Assembly: GCF_023277925.1 (NCBI RefSeq)
Contig: NZ_CP063832.1
Coordinates: forward strand, 1,769,001 to 1,833,000
Reading direction: 5' to 3'
DNA length: 64,000 bases
Source: Pseudomonas entomophila
GTDB lineage: Bacteria > Pseudomonadota > Gammaproteobacteria > Pseudomonadales > Pseudomonadaceae
Part shown: one piece after another, positions 42,401 to 49,200 of the stretch
How the letters are laid out: each line of letters begins with the position of its first letter
Numbering within the stretch: position 1 is the first letter of the stretch
The notes under the pieces: model-generated
Told to the model about the DNA's origin: nothing
What the model saw: only the letters and a program-made list of their open reading frames with translations
Database searches by the model: none
Program-made: the position numbers and the translations under genes

Positions 42401-43247
42401 ACACTTCGTGCTCGGCTTCGCTCACGCCCAGCAGCGCCTGGGCCACATGGTTGCGGAACGGCACCGGGCGACCCAGCTGTTGCGGCTGGCCTAACAGGAA
42501 AGCGAGCATCTCGTGGCGCACCACATCCAGGGCGCTGTGGTCCAGGGCGACATGGTGGAACTGCAAGGTCGCCCGCACCCGACCATCCGCCTCCTCAGGC
42601 TGGCATTGCAGGCGGATCAGCGGCGCCTGGGTCAAGTCGAAACCGGCCTCGGGCGCCTCGCCTTCGGCCAGTTGCGTCACCCGCAGCTCGGCCTTGCGCC
42701 ACACCACCTGCAACGGCTGGTCGAAGCCCTTCCAGTGCACCGAGGTGCGCAATATGTCGTGACGCTCGATCACCCCTTGCAAGGCCTGGGTAAAGGCTGC
42801 CACGCGCTCGCGGCTGGCAAACACGAAGGGCGCCTGCATCACGTAGGGGTCATGCTCGCCGGCACTGGCGTGGTGGAACAGCATGCCTTGTTGCAGGGGC
42901 GCCAGTGGGTAGATGTCCTGTACGTTGGCGGCGCCACCAGGGATGGCGGCCACCAGGCGATCGATGTTCGCCTGGTCGAGCTCGACCAGGCTGAGCATGG
43001 CCGGGGTGATTCGCGTACAGCCAGGCAGGATGCGGTTTTCCGGCACCTCGACCGCGCCCTGGCGGGTGGCCACGTACTCACCACGTTCGAGCATCGCCAG
43101 CAGCGCCGGCTTGTGCTCGCGCAGTTGCGCCACCAATGCCACGTCGGTCAGGGCCTGGCGGTTACCCTGGACCACCAGCTGGCCATCCTTGAGCGCCAGT
43201 TGCACGTTGTTGGCTGTCAGTGTTGCCAGTAGTTCGTTGATGCTCAC
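28737..43247 (-). CDS. etlC: Lipopeptide NRPS, four modules plus tandem thioesterases (EtlC-like)
   Basis: Terminal nonribosomal peptide synthetase, 4836 aa. Order: TubC-type N-terminal docking domain (about 1-55); module Val (C 70-530, A 550-1030, T with Ser1079); Leu (C 1130-1570, A, T Ser2119); Ser (C 2170-2610, A, T Ser3161); Ile-like (C 3205-3675, A, T Ser4223); thioesterase 1 (Ser4350 in GWSFGG, His4523); thioesterase 2 (Ser4640 in GHSFGG, His4806). C domains 1 and 4 are of the HHxxxDH dual condensation/epimerisation type; C 2 and 3 are LCL type (SFAQQRLWFLAQ, HHxxADG). It starts at GTG 43247, overlapping the etlB stop (GTGA) with GGAG 8 nt upstream. Tandem thioesterases are standard for pseudomonad cyclic lipopeptides and close the ring. 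The symbol rests on the match of predicted residue order to entolysin. Confidence 0.85.
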   Translation of the reverse strand: MSINELLATLTANNVQLALKDGQLVVQGNRQALTDVALVAQLREHKPALLAMLERGEYVATRQGAVEVPENRILPGCTRITPAMLSLVELDQANIDRLVAAIPGGAANVQDIYPLAPLQQGMLFHHASAGEHDPYVMQAPFVFASRERVAAFTQALQGVIERHDILRTSVHWKGFDQPLQVVWRKAELRVTQLAEGEAPEAGFDLTQAPLIRLQCQPEEADGRVRATLQFHHVALDHSALDVVRHEMLAFLLGQPQQLGRPVPFRNHVAQALLGVSEAEHEVFFRDMLGMIDEATLAYGLGDVQGDGAVLDEQRLALDPTLCQGLRNQARAQGVSVASLFHLAWARVLGMLTGRDQVVFGTVLMGRLVGAEAADRALGIFINTLPFSVALVGSDLPTAVKATHQRLSTLMRHEHAPLALAQRCSGVAAPTPLFNTLLNYRHSGHGGSEAVLRTGWAGIEIVHSVEATNYPLVVSVDDLGSGFSLTVQAVPGVDGRLVCQLLQVVLAHLAEALEHAPATPLHSLVALPANERERVLRLFNDTPRDYPRDRAVHTVFETHASLNPEALAVIHGERHWSYRALDQHANRLAGYLLELGVQAGDRVALLLPRCFDLLAAQLAVSKCAAVFVPLDGNAPVERQAFMVADSQAVVLLTHSDQPDVEGARRIALDRLDLGRYASEPLNLAVDAGNAAYIMYTSGSTGMPKGVQVPHRAIVRLAINNGFADFNSQDRVAFASNPAFDASTLEVWAPLLNGGAVVVIDQDQVLSRQALRDALLAQGVTVLWLTAGLFHQFADDLLPAFRRLRYLMVGGDVLDPAVIARVLRDGAPQHLLNGYGPTEATTFSTTHEIVSVGEGSIPIGKPIGNARCYVLDARRQLLPVGAVGELYIAGDGVALGYLGQPELTAERFLADPFHGGTMYRSGDLACWQADGTLRYLGRADQQVKLRGFRIELGEIEACLAACTGVRDVAVVLREDAPGDKRLVAYFTGHEAIAELHQQLQGQLPDYMLPSAYVQLEALPLTANGKLDRRALPQPGNEDVIRRGFEAPQGEVETALAAIWAELLKVERVGRHDHFFEMGGHSLLAMRLVSQVRQRLGVELALADLFANAELAALAQVLANASASDLPAIVAIDREQALPLSFAQQRLWFLAQLEGGNQAYNMPLALGLRGALDATALERALLRIVERHETLRSRFVPCGDSAAVRVDATPQPGWLRREALAHKDLPARLRNEAVAPFDLVAGPLLRASLLQLGEQHHVLALTVHHAIADGWSLGVLTRELGVLYPALCQGQEDPLPPLAIQYGDYAVWQRRWLAGEQLQRQADYWRETLDGAPTLLSLPSDRPRPARQDFSGASLVLRLDEQLAAGLRALAQRHQVTLYTVLMSAWATTLSRLAGQAEVVVGCPVAGRGRTELEPLVGLFVNTLAIRIDLACAPCAAALLAQVQQRLLQAQAHQDLPFEQVVEIVRPARSLSHTPLFQTTLNWLASDGAVLQLAGLQLEAVAQGIQVAKFDLSLNMGEQGEALVGSLEYATALFDQASVQRFAGYFETLLQAMVDNDRQALAEVALVGDAERKRLLHGFNNTTRAFPRGQTLPGLFEAQVAQAPQALAAKAGEQTLSYGELNRQANALAHRLIELGVRPDDRVAVVARRGLDTLVALLAVLKAGAGYVPVDPAHPDSRVRYLLSDSAPVAVLAQRVLFERLEGLQVPLLALDQPDWPARPDNPVVAGLAPAHLAYVIYTSGSTGEPKGVMVEHRALANLIHWHRKAFELRAGDHTASVAGFGFDAMAWEVWPALCAGAVLHLPPEPLGNEQLDALLAWWLAQPLKVAFLPTPVAEYAFSQGLRHPTLRVLLIGGDRLRQFNSDPGCVVVNNYGPTETTVVATSGLVLPGGALDIGRPIANARAYLLDEALQLVPSGAAGELYVGGAGVARGYLNRPDLTEARFLSDPFSETPGARMYRTGDLARWNTDGTLEYLGRNDDQVKVRGLRIELGEIEAQLLQVPGIEEALVLAREEQAGQPRLVAWFIARDEAPTPAELRALLQQRLPAYMVPVALVRLAAWPLTANGKVDRRALPAPEREALAEQVYQAAEGELEIALAQLWSELLQVERVGRQDRFFALGGHSLLAMRMVGQLRQRLGLELALGTLFADDRLQAVAAALAGNQGRALPLLEAAARGQSQPLSFAQQRLWFLAQMGDASAAYHIPLGLELRGPLERTALERALARIVERHESLRSQFNQEGAEARVRVVPGHGGFALAWHDLRGQPQLLRTLAQEEASLPFDLAHQLPIRGRLLCLAPDHHVLLLTLHHIVADGWSVGVLTQELAALYPAFAAGGEDPLVPLAIQYGDYAIWQRRWLTGDELQRQGDYWRQALAGAPVLLALPSDRPRPPHQDYTGERVDLSLDPRLSTELKALCQHHGITPFMLFTAAWAVLLARLSGQAEVVIGTPVANRRQTAVEGLIGLFVNSLALRIDTSGAPDLGTLLARVKAVVIAAQDHQDVPFEQVVELLRPPRSLSHTPLYQAALDWDGTVGQPPLHLEGLSLSLLEAEARVAKFDLSLSMGESTDGFVGALVYATALFDHETVQRYARYLEQLLWSFIASGEVIPSESVLLGAAERRQLLVDFNDTRVDYDLEQTLHGLIEAQVRRTPDAVAVKAEEGALTYRQLDEQANRLAHHLLALGVKPDDRVAICVERSLAMVVGLLAILKAGGAYVPVDPEYPAERIRHMLSDSAPVAVLVHAATRHVPEAATVPLIDLDQPSWLAQPTQAPVLAGLTPRHLAYVIYTSGSTGLPKGVMNEHAGVVNRLLWMQDAYPLGLDDVVLQKTPFSFDVSVWEFLWPLQTGARLVMARPGGHRDPEYLREVIRAEQVSTLHFVPSMLDVFLAHGAVQADRLKRVLCSGEALPGALVRRFQAQLPTVELHNLYGPTEAAVDVSAWHCTTAPDNTPIGKPIANTTLYVLDGHGQPVPQGVAGELYIGGVQVARGYLNRAELTAERFLDDPFGTRPGGRLYRTGDLARHLADGNLEYLGRNDDQVKLRGLRIELGEIQACLTRIEGVKEAVVLAREQRLVAYCTGTPHATEVLRAALLERLPEFMVPAQFIHLEALPLSPNGKLDRKALPVPEMMQSRAYEAPEGATEELLADLWAELLGVERVGRHDNFFELGGHSLLAVTLTSRLRAQGMTVDIRVLFDKPTVAALAATLGQASETQVPANRIGDDCTHITPELLTLVALEQQAIDRIVASVPGGTANVQDIYPLGPLQAGIHFHHLASEGADPYVQQVTFLLDDAERLATLQRALDQVIARHDILRTSLYWEGLAQPVQVVWRRAPLEVVAIGDGETPALRLDLTRAPLLRLVHHQAQGNGAIKATLLFHHMVMDHVAQDVLRAELQACLLGKAHQLPAPVPYRNYIAQVLQGADEAQHEAYFREQLGDIDEPTLAYGAHPHPHQDAEAEVRQMLDDALSRRLREQARQLGVGAASLLHLAWGLVLGQLSGRDSVVFGTVLLGRLQGGEGVERALGMFINTLPLRLDVSGLSVREAVLDTHRRLTGLLVHEHAQLALAQRCSALPPGAPLFGALLNYRHSAAAVRADAQAAQAWAGIQLLQAREGSNYPLVLSIDDLGEAFCFSAQCAPGIDAGRLCGYLEHAVQGLLQALESAPEQGLERLGIVPAEERQRLLVEYNASDRDYPREEPVQRLFEQRVARHPLAPAAVHDERQLTYGELNEQANQLAHWLIGEGVAPGDHVAVLLPRSLPLLVAQLAVLKCAAVYVPLDINAPTERQAFMALDCQAVALLTLGGIAADLGVRRVDLDCLALDDQPGHNPGLAVDAADVAYVMYTSGSTGTPKGVRVAHRGITRLVLNNGYADFNAQDRIAFAANPAFDAATLDVWGALLNGGQVLVIDHQTLLEPARFGATLREGGASVLFVTTALFNQYVQLIPEALAGLRILLCGGERGDPGAFRSLLAQAPNVRLVHCYGPTETTTFATTHEVRALAEDAEHVPIGRPIGNTTVYVLDHQGRVLPEGVTGELYIGGDGVALGYLERPQLTAERFLDDPFSAVPGARMYRTGDLARWRPDGQLECLGRNDDQVKIRGFRIELGEIEQHLAQCPGLDEGVVQALRLEQGPLRLVAWFTRHDPALDGLKVRAFLRERLPEYMLPAAFVALEALPLTNNGKVDRKALPLPGAQDMLVAAFEAPANALEHTLAALWAQVLEVERVGRHDNFFELGGHSLLAIRLVSEMARSGLRTTLAELFQHPNIAALAECLGEREARTDDDSLVTVRAEGSLPPLFLLHEFSGLDLYFPVLGRHVPGDFPIYGLPGVPVGQPQLYTLECLAARLVRRIRAVQPHGPYHLAGWSFGGVLAYEVAAQLLGADEAVAFVGLIDTYVPRLVDQGKARWQGPRQAEAQLLQHCRLHWQDQGEAGAAQRAQVEALQSDDRAFDALLAHCRERQLLVPGLAQASDEQLRHFFERHVAHGHALAHYHLAPLPVPLHLFKAEQRENSVACDSPTLGWAEALPGQVLHCLTVPGDHQSLIQAPNAAVLGEAIAQAMATAQGHALPAHQPLLAIQSGTPGHVPVFCVPGAGDSVTSFIGLAEALGQDWPVHGLQARGLAAGEVPHSSVEAAADCHVRAIEAFYPQGPVNLVGHSFGGWVAHAMAARLQAKGREVRSLTLIDSEAPGGGGGCGKPHTFTEALQRLVESLQLSTGKSLGIAAEAFAEADDHVQLNQLHGAMVRVGLLPSRSTPLALAGVVRTFASALRTVYRPQVPFDGLARLVLVTDPALDAAGNQREQRAMEEGWRQLTPTLEVWQGPGNHFSILKVPDVFSLAAWWHDGQALALKTRLS
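30474..33641 (-). other. EtlC module, C-A-T, predicted Ile/Val-like (residue 14)
   Basis: Dual C/E domain (HHLASEGAD; HHMVMDH at 3367-3373), so Ser13 is predicted D. A code DALFLGCTFK belongs to the aliphatic beta-branched group. Ile is assigned from the entolysin match, not from the code alone. Confidence 0.65.
33654..36755 (-). other. EtlC module, C-A-T, predicted Ser (residue 13)
   Basis: LCL condensation domain (SFAQQRLWFLAQM; HHIVADG at 2303-2309), so Leu stays L. A code DVWHLSLVDK; A-T DNA nearly identical to the EtlB Ser module. Confidence 0.8.
33770..35395. repeat. Ser A-T repeat, copy in etlC (partner 43378-45000)
   Basis: This 1.6-kb stretch matches 43378-45000 at a constant offset of 9608 bp with only scattered substitutions. 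Similarity stops at the thiolation/condensation borders on both sides. Confidence 0.85.
36768..39890 (-). other. EtlC module, C-A-T, predicted Leu (residue 12)
   Basis: LCL condensation domain (SFAQQRLWFLAQLE; HHAIADG at 1261-1267), so the preceding Val stays L. A code DAWFLGNVVK. Confidence 0.8.
39894..43247 (-). other. EtlC module, docking-C-A-T, predicted Val (residue 11)
   Basis: Begins with a TubC-like docking segment, then a dual C/E domain (HHASAGEHD; HHVALDH at 231-237), which should epimerise Ser10. A code DALWMGGTFK. Confidence 0.75.
40020..41580. repeat. Val A-T repeat, etlC copy (partners near 52.88-54.43 and 62.37-63.80 kb)
   Basis: Long runs without a difference are shared by all three Val adenylation regions, for example the segments starting 40554, 53412 and 62903. 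The etlB copies extend their mutual identity upstream into the T-C linker (52528 and 62023). Confidence 0.85.
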
Positions 43248-46200
43248 AGGACGATCTCCATTCTGTCTGTGATGGCGGCATAGCCTGCCAGCGTCGGTTG
43301 CTCGAACAGGGTGCGCACGTCGGCTTCCAAGCCGGCTTCGCGCAGCCGCGAGATCAGGGTCACGGCCAGCAGCGAGTGGCCACCCAGTTCGAAGAAGTTG
43401 TCGTGCCGCCCTACCCGCTCCACCCCCAGCAACTCGGCCCAGAGATCAGCCAACAGTTCCTCGGTCGCGCCTTCGGGCGCCTCGTAGGCCCGGCTCTGCA
43501 TCATCTCCGGCACTGGCAGCGCCTTGCGGTCGAGCTTGCCGTTGGGGCTCAGCGGCAGCGCCTCCAGGTGGATGAACTGCGCCGGCACCATGAACTCCGG
43601 CAGCCGCTCCAGCAGCGCCGCGCGCAGGACCTCTGTGGCGTGCGGGGTGCCGGTGCAGTACGCCACCAGGCGCTGCTCGCGGGCCAGCACCACCGCCTCC
43701 TTGACCCCCTCGATGCGCGTCAGGCAGGCCTGGATTTCGCCCAGCTCGATGCGCAGGCCACGCAGCTTGACCTGGTCGTCGTTGCGCCCCAGGTACTCCA
43801 GGTTGCCGTCGGCCAGGTGCCGCGCCAGGTCGCCGGTGCGGTACAGCCGCCCGCCCGGGCGGGTGCCGAACGGGTCGTCGAGGAAGCGTTCGGCGGTCAG
43901 TTCGGCTCGGTTCAGGTAACCGCGGGCCACCTGCGCCCCGCCGATGTACAGCTCGCCCGCCACCCCTTGCGGCACCGGCTGGCCGTGGCCGTCCAGCACG
44001 TACAGCGTGGTGTTGGCGATCGGCTTGCCGATCGGCGTGTTATCCGGCGCCGTCGTGCAGTGCCAGGCACTGACGTCCACCGCCGCCTCGGTCGGGCCGT
44101 ACAGGTTGTGCAGCTCGACCGTCGGCAGTTGCGCCTGGAAGCGCCGCACCAGCGCGCCGGGCAAGGCTTCGCCGCTGCACAGCACGCGCTTGAGGCGGTC
44201 GGCCTGGACCGCGCCATGGGCGAGGAATACATCCAGCATCGAGGGCACGAAGTGCAAGGTGCTGACCTGCTCGGCGCGAATCACCTCGCGCAGGTATTCC
44301 GGGTCGCGGTGGCCACCGGGCCGGGCCATGACCAGGCGCGCGCCGGTCTGCAACGGCCAGAGGAATTCCCACACCGACACGTCGAAGCTGAACGGGGTCT
44401 TCTGCAGCACCACGTCGTCCAGGCCCAACGGATAGGCGTCCTGCATCCACAGCAGGCGGTTGACCACCCCGGCGTGCTCGTTCATCACGCCCTTGGGCAG
44501 GCCGGTGGAGCCGGAGGTGTAGATCACATAGGCCAGGTGGCGCGGGGTCAGCCCGGCCAGCACCGGGGCCTGCGTCGGTTGCGCCAGCCAGCTCGGTTGG
44601 TCGAGGTCGATCAGCGGCACCGTGGCGGCCTCGGGCACGTGGCGCGTGGCCGCGTGCACCAGCACCGCCACCGGGGCGCTGTCACTGAGCATGTGGCGGA
44701 TGCGTTCGGCCGGGTACTCCGGGTCCACCGGCACATAGGCGCCGCCGGCCTTGAGGATGGCCAGCAGGCCGACCACCATCGCCAGGCCGCGTTCGACGCA
44801 GATCGCCACGCGGTCGTCGGGTTTCACCCCCAGGGCGAGCAGGTGATGGGCCAGGCGGTTGGCCTGCTCGTCGAGCTGGCGATAAGTCAGCGCGCCCTCC
44901 TCGGCCTTCACCGCCACCGCGTCCGGAGTCCGGCGCACCTGGGCTTCGATCAGCCCGTGCAGGGTTTGCTCCAGGTTGTAGTCCACCCGCGTGTCATTGA
45001 AGCCTTGCAGCACTTGCAAGCGCTCGGCCGGGGCCAGCACCGGCAGTTGCAGCAATGGCTGCTCCGGCTGCTCGTCCAACGCCTGGGCCATACGCTGCAG
45101 CACCTGGCTCAACTGCTCGCAGATCCGCGCCGCGCCCACCTCGTTCGAGGTCATGGCCACCAGGCGGAAGCGCTCGCCGATGCTGTCCACGTTCACCCCC
45201 AGCGGGTAGTTGCTACGCTCCTTGCTCTCCAGCGTCTCGATGCCTTGCGCGGCCTGGCGCTGGGCCTCGCTGGCCTGGCTGCCGTGGCGGTAGTTGAGCA
45301 TGGCGCTGAACAACGGCGTCGGCGCGGCCACGCCACTGCAACGCTGGGCCAACGCCAGCGAGGCATGCTCGTGGGCCAGCAACCCGCTCAGGCGTTGCTG
45401 GGTGGCCTGCGCCGCCTCGCGCAAGCTCATGCCCGTCAGGTCCAGGCGCAGGGGCAAGGTGTTGATGAACATGCCCAGGGCCTGCTCGGCCCCCTCGCCA
45501 CCTTCAAGACGGCCCAGCAGCACGGTGCCGAACACCACGCTGTCACGGCCGCTGGCGGCGGCCAGCAGGCGTGCATAGGCCAGGTGGAACAGGCTGGCGA
45601 CGCTGATGCCCAGGCGCCGGGCCTGCTGGTGCAGGCACGCGGCCAAGGTGTCGTCGAGCCACAGCTGCGCCTCTTCGATGCTTTGCACATCCACCTGCAC
45701 GTCAACCAGGCCATACGGCAAGGTCGGCTCATCGATATCGCCCAGTTGCGCACGGAAGAACGCCTCGTGCTCGGCCTGGCTGACACCCAGGCGGGCCTGG
45801 GCTACATAGTTGCGGTACGGCACGCCGGGTTCAGCCGGTACCGGCGCCCCTTGCAGGTAGCCCGCCAGCTCACGACCGATCACCTCCATCGCCACATGGT
45901 CGAGGACGATATGGTGCAACCGCAGAGCCGCCAGCAGGCCGGGCCCGTTCGGGTCTTGCCAGTGGTACAGGCGCACCAGTGGCGCCTGCGCCAGCGGTAA
46001 GCCATGCGCCACTTGCGCCTCGTCGGCCACCTCGAGCACCGCCAGCGCCGTGCGCCGCCAGACTACCTGCACCGCTTGCGGCAGCCCTTCCCAGAGTACC
46101 GAGGTGCGCAGCACGTCATGCCGGCCGATGACCTTGTTCAGGGCATCGACGAAGGCCTCCAGCCGCTCGCGGCTGGCAAAGGCCATGCGCGAGCCGAGCA

Positions 46201-49200
46201 CATAGGGGTCGTGCTCCGGCGCGCTGAGGTGGTGGTAGAGAATGCCCTCCTGCAACGGCGCCAGCGGGTAGATATCCTGCACGTTGGCCGCGCCACCCGG
46301 CACTGTGGCGACGATACGCTCGATGGCGGCCTGATCCAGCACCACCAGGGGCAGCATATCCGGCGTGATGTAGGTGCAATCGGCCGGGATCAGATTCGCT
46401 GGCACCTGCACCTGGCGGCTGTGGCCCAGGGTGGCCGCCAGCGCCGCCACCGTCGGCTGGCCGAACAGCGTGCGCACGTCGGCTTGCAGGCCGGCCTGGC
46501 GCAGGCGCGCGGTCAGGCTCACGGCCAGCAGCGAGTGGCCACCCAGTTCGAAGAAGTTGTCGTGCCGGCCTACTTGCTCGACACCCAGCAACTGCGCCCA
46601 GATATCGGCCAGCAAGCGCTCGGTCTCGCCCTGCGGTGCTTCGTACTCGCGCCCTTGCACGTCCGGCACCGGCAGCGCCTTGCGATCAGGCTTACCGTTG
46701 GGGGTCAACGGCATCGCGTCGAGGTGAATGAACAGCGCCGGCACCATGTATTCCGGCAACTGCGCCAGCAAAACAGCCCGCAGGTGATCGGCGGCCTGTG
46801 GCTCGCCGGTGTGGTACGCCACCAGGCGCGGGCCGCTGTGCGGGTGCTCGTGCACCAGCACCAGCGCTTCGCGTACACCCGCGATCCGGTTCAGGCAGGT
46901 CTCGATCTCACCCGGTTCGATGCGCAGGCCACGCAGCTTGATCTGGTGGTCGGTGCGGCCGAGGAACTCCAACACGCCGTCCTGGCGCTGACGCACCAAG
47001 TCGCCACTGCGGTACAGACGGTCGCCTTCGACGAACGGGCTGGCAATGAAGCGCTCGGCCTGTTGCTCCGGCAAGCCGAGGTAACCGCGTGTCACACCGG
47101 CACCACCGATGTGCAGTTGGCCAGTCACACCGAATGGCACGGGTTGGTCATGCGCATCGAGCACATACAAGCGGGTGTTGTCGATCGGTCGACCAATCGG
47201 CAGCGCACCGGACGGCAGCGGATCCTGCGGTTCCAGGGTCCAGGCACTGCAATCCACCGTGGTCTCGGTCGGGCCGTAGACGTTGTGCAGCCGCACCTGC
47301 GGCAGGCGCTCGCGCACCTGGCGGGCCAACGCCTCGGTCAGTTCGCCGCCACCGCAGACAATGTCGGTGAGGCTGGAGCAACGGGCGCTGCCCGCCTGCT
47401 CAAGGAACTGCTGCAACAGCGCCGGCACAAACTGCACCACACCGACCCGTTGTTGCTCGATCAGCTCGACCAGGTACTGCGGATCGCGCTGCCCATCCGG
47501 GCGCGCCAATACCAGGCGCAACCCGCTGCACAGCGGCCAGAACAGCTCCCACACCGAGGCGTCGAAGCTCACCGGGGTCTTGTGCAGCACGGCGCCGTCT
47601 ACCGGGAACAACCCGGCACTCCAGTGCACCAGGTTCACCACGTTGCGGTGCTCGACCATCACGCCCTTGGGCACGCCGGTGGAGCCAGAGGTGTAGATCA
47701 CATAGGCCAGGTGATCCGAAGTCAGGCCAGGCACCTGCGGGTTGCTGGCCGGCAGCGCCGCCCAGGTCGGCTGATCCAGGTCGACCAGCGTCGTCGGCGA
47801 TACCACCAGGGCTCGGGTAGCCCCCTGCACCAGCACCGCCCGTGGCTGGCTGTCGCCGAGCATGTGGCTGATGCGCTCGGCCGGATAATCCGGATCGACC
47901 GGCACATAGGCACCACCCGCCTTGAGAATGGCCAGCAGACCAACCACCAGCGACAGGCCTCGTTCGACACAGATCGCCACCCGATCATCGGGTTTTACCC
48001 CGAGCGCAATCAGGTGATGGGCCAGGCGGTTGGCTTGTTCATTGAGCTGGCGATAGCTGAGCTCACCTTGCTCGGCCGTGACCGCTATCGCTTCGGGCGC
48101 CTGGGCCTCGATCAGGCCATGGAGCGTCTGCGCAACGTCACGGGATACCTCGGTGCGGTTGCACTCGGACAGCAGCCGACGGCGCTCCTCCTCCTGCAAC
48201 ACCGGCAATTGCAGCACTGGCAGCCGCTGCGCCTGGTCCAGCGCCTCGGCCATGCCGAGCAGCACCTGCCCCATCTGCCCGCAGACACGCGCCGCCCCTA
48301 CGTCGGCCGGAGTCATGGCGACCAGGCGGAAGCGACCGCCGATATCGTCCACGCTGAGGCTCAGCGGGTAGTTGCTGCGCTCGCTGCTCTCCAGCGTCTC
48401 GATGCCCTGCAGGGCCAGGCGCTTGGTCTCGCTCGCCTGGCTGCCGTGGCGGTAGTTGAGCATGGCGCTGAACAGCGGCGCCGGCGCGGCCACGCCGCTG
48501 CAACGCTGGGCCAGGGCCAGCGAGGCGTGCTCGTGCACCAGCACGCCGCTCAGGCGCTGCTGGGCGGCCTGGGCCGCTTCGTGCAGGCTCAGGCCCGCCA
48601 GGTCCAGGCGCAACGGCAAGGTGTTGATGAACATGCCCAGCGCCTGCTCGGCACCTTCACCGCCTTCCAGGCGCCCCAGCAACACGGTGCCGAACACCAC
48701 GCTGTCGCGGCCACTGGCGGCGGCCAGCAGCCGTGCATAGGCCAAGTGGAACAGGCTGGCGACGCTGATGCCCAGCTGGCGGGCCTGGCGTCGCAGGCGC
48801 GCGGCCAAGGCGTCATCCAGCCACAGCTGCGCCTCTTCGATGGCCTGGCCGTCGATCTGCACATCGCCCAGGCCGAACGGCAAGGTCGGCTCGTCGATAT
48901 CGCCCAGTTGCGCACGGAAGAACGCCTCGTGCTCGGCCTGGCTGATGCCCAGGCGCGCCTGGGCCACATAGTTGCGGTACGGCGCGCCGGGCTCGGTCGG
49001 CAGCGGCAGGCCTTGCAGGTTGTTCACCAGTTCCTGGCCGATCACCTCCAGGGCGGTGTGGTCGAGGACGATATGGTGGAACTGCAAGGTCGCCAGCAGG
49101 CCTGGGCCCTGCGGGGCCGGCCAATGGTACAGGCGCACCAGCGGTGCCTGTGCCAGCCCCAGGGCATGGGGCACCGCCTGCGCGTCGGCCACGGCGTACA

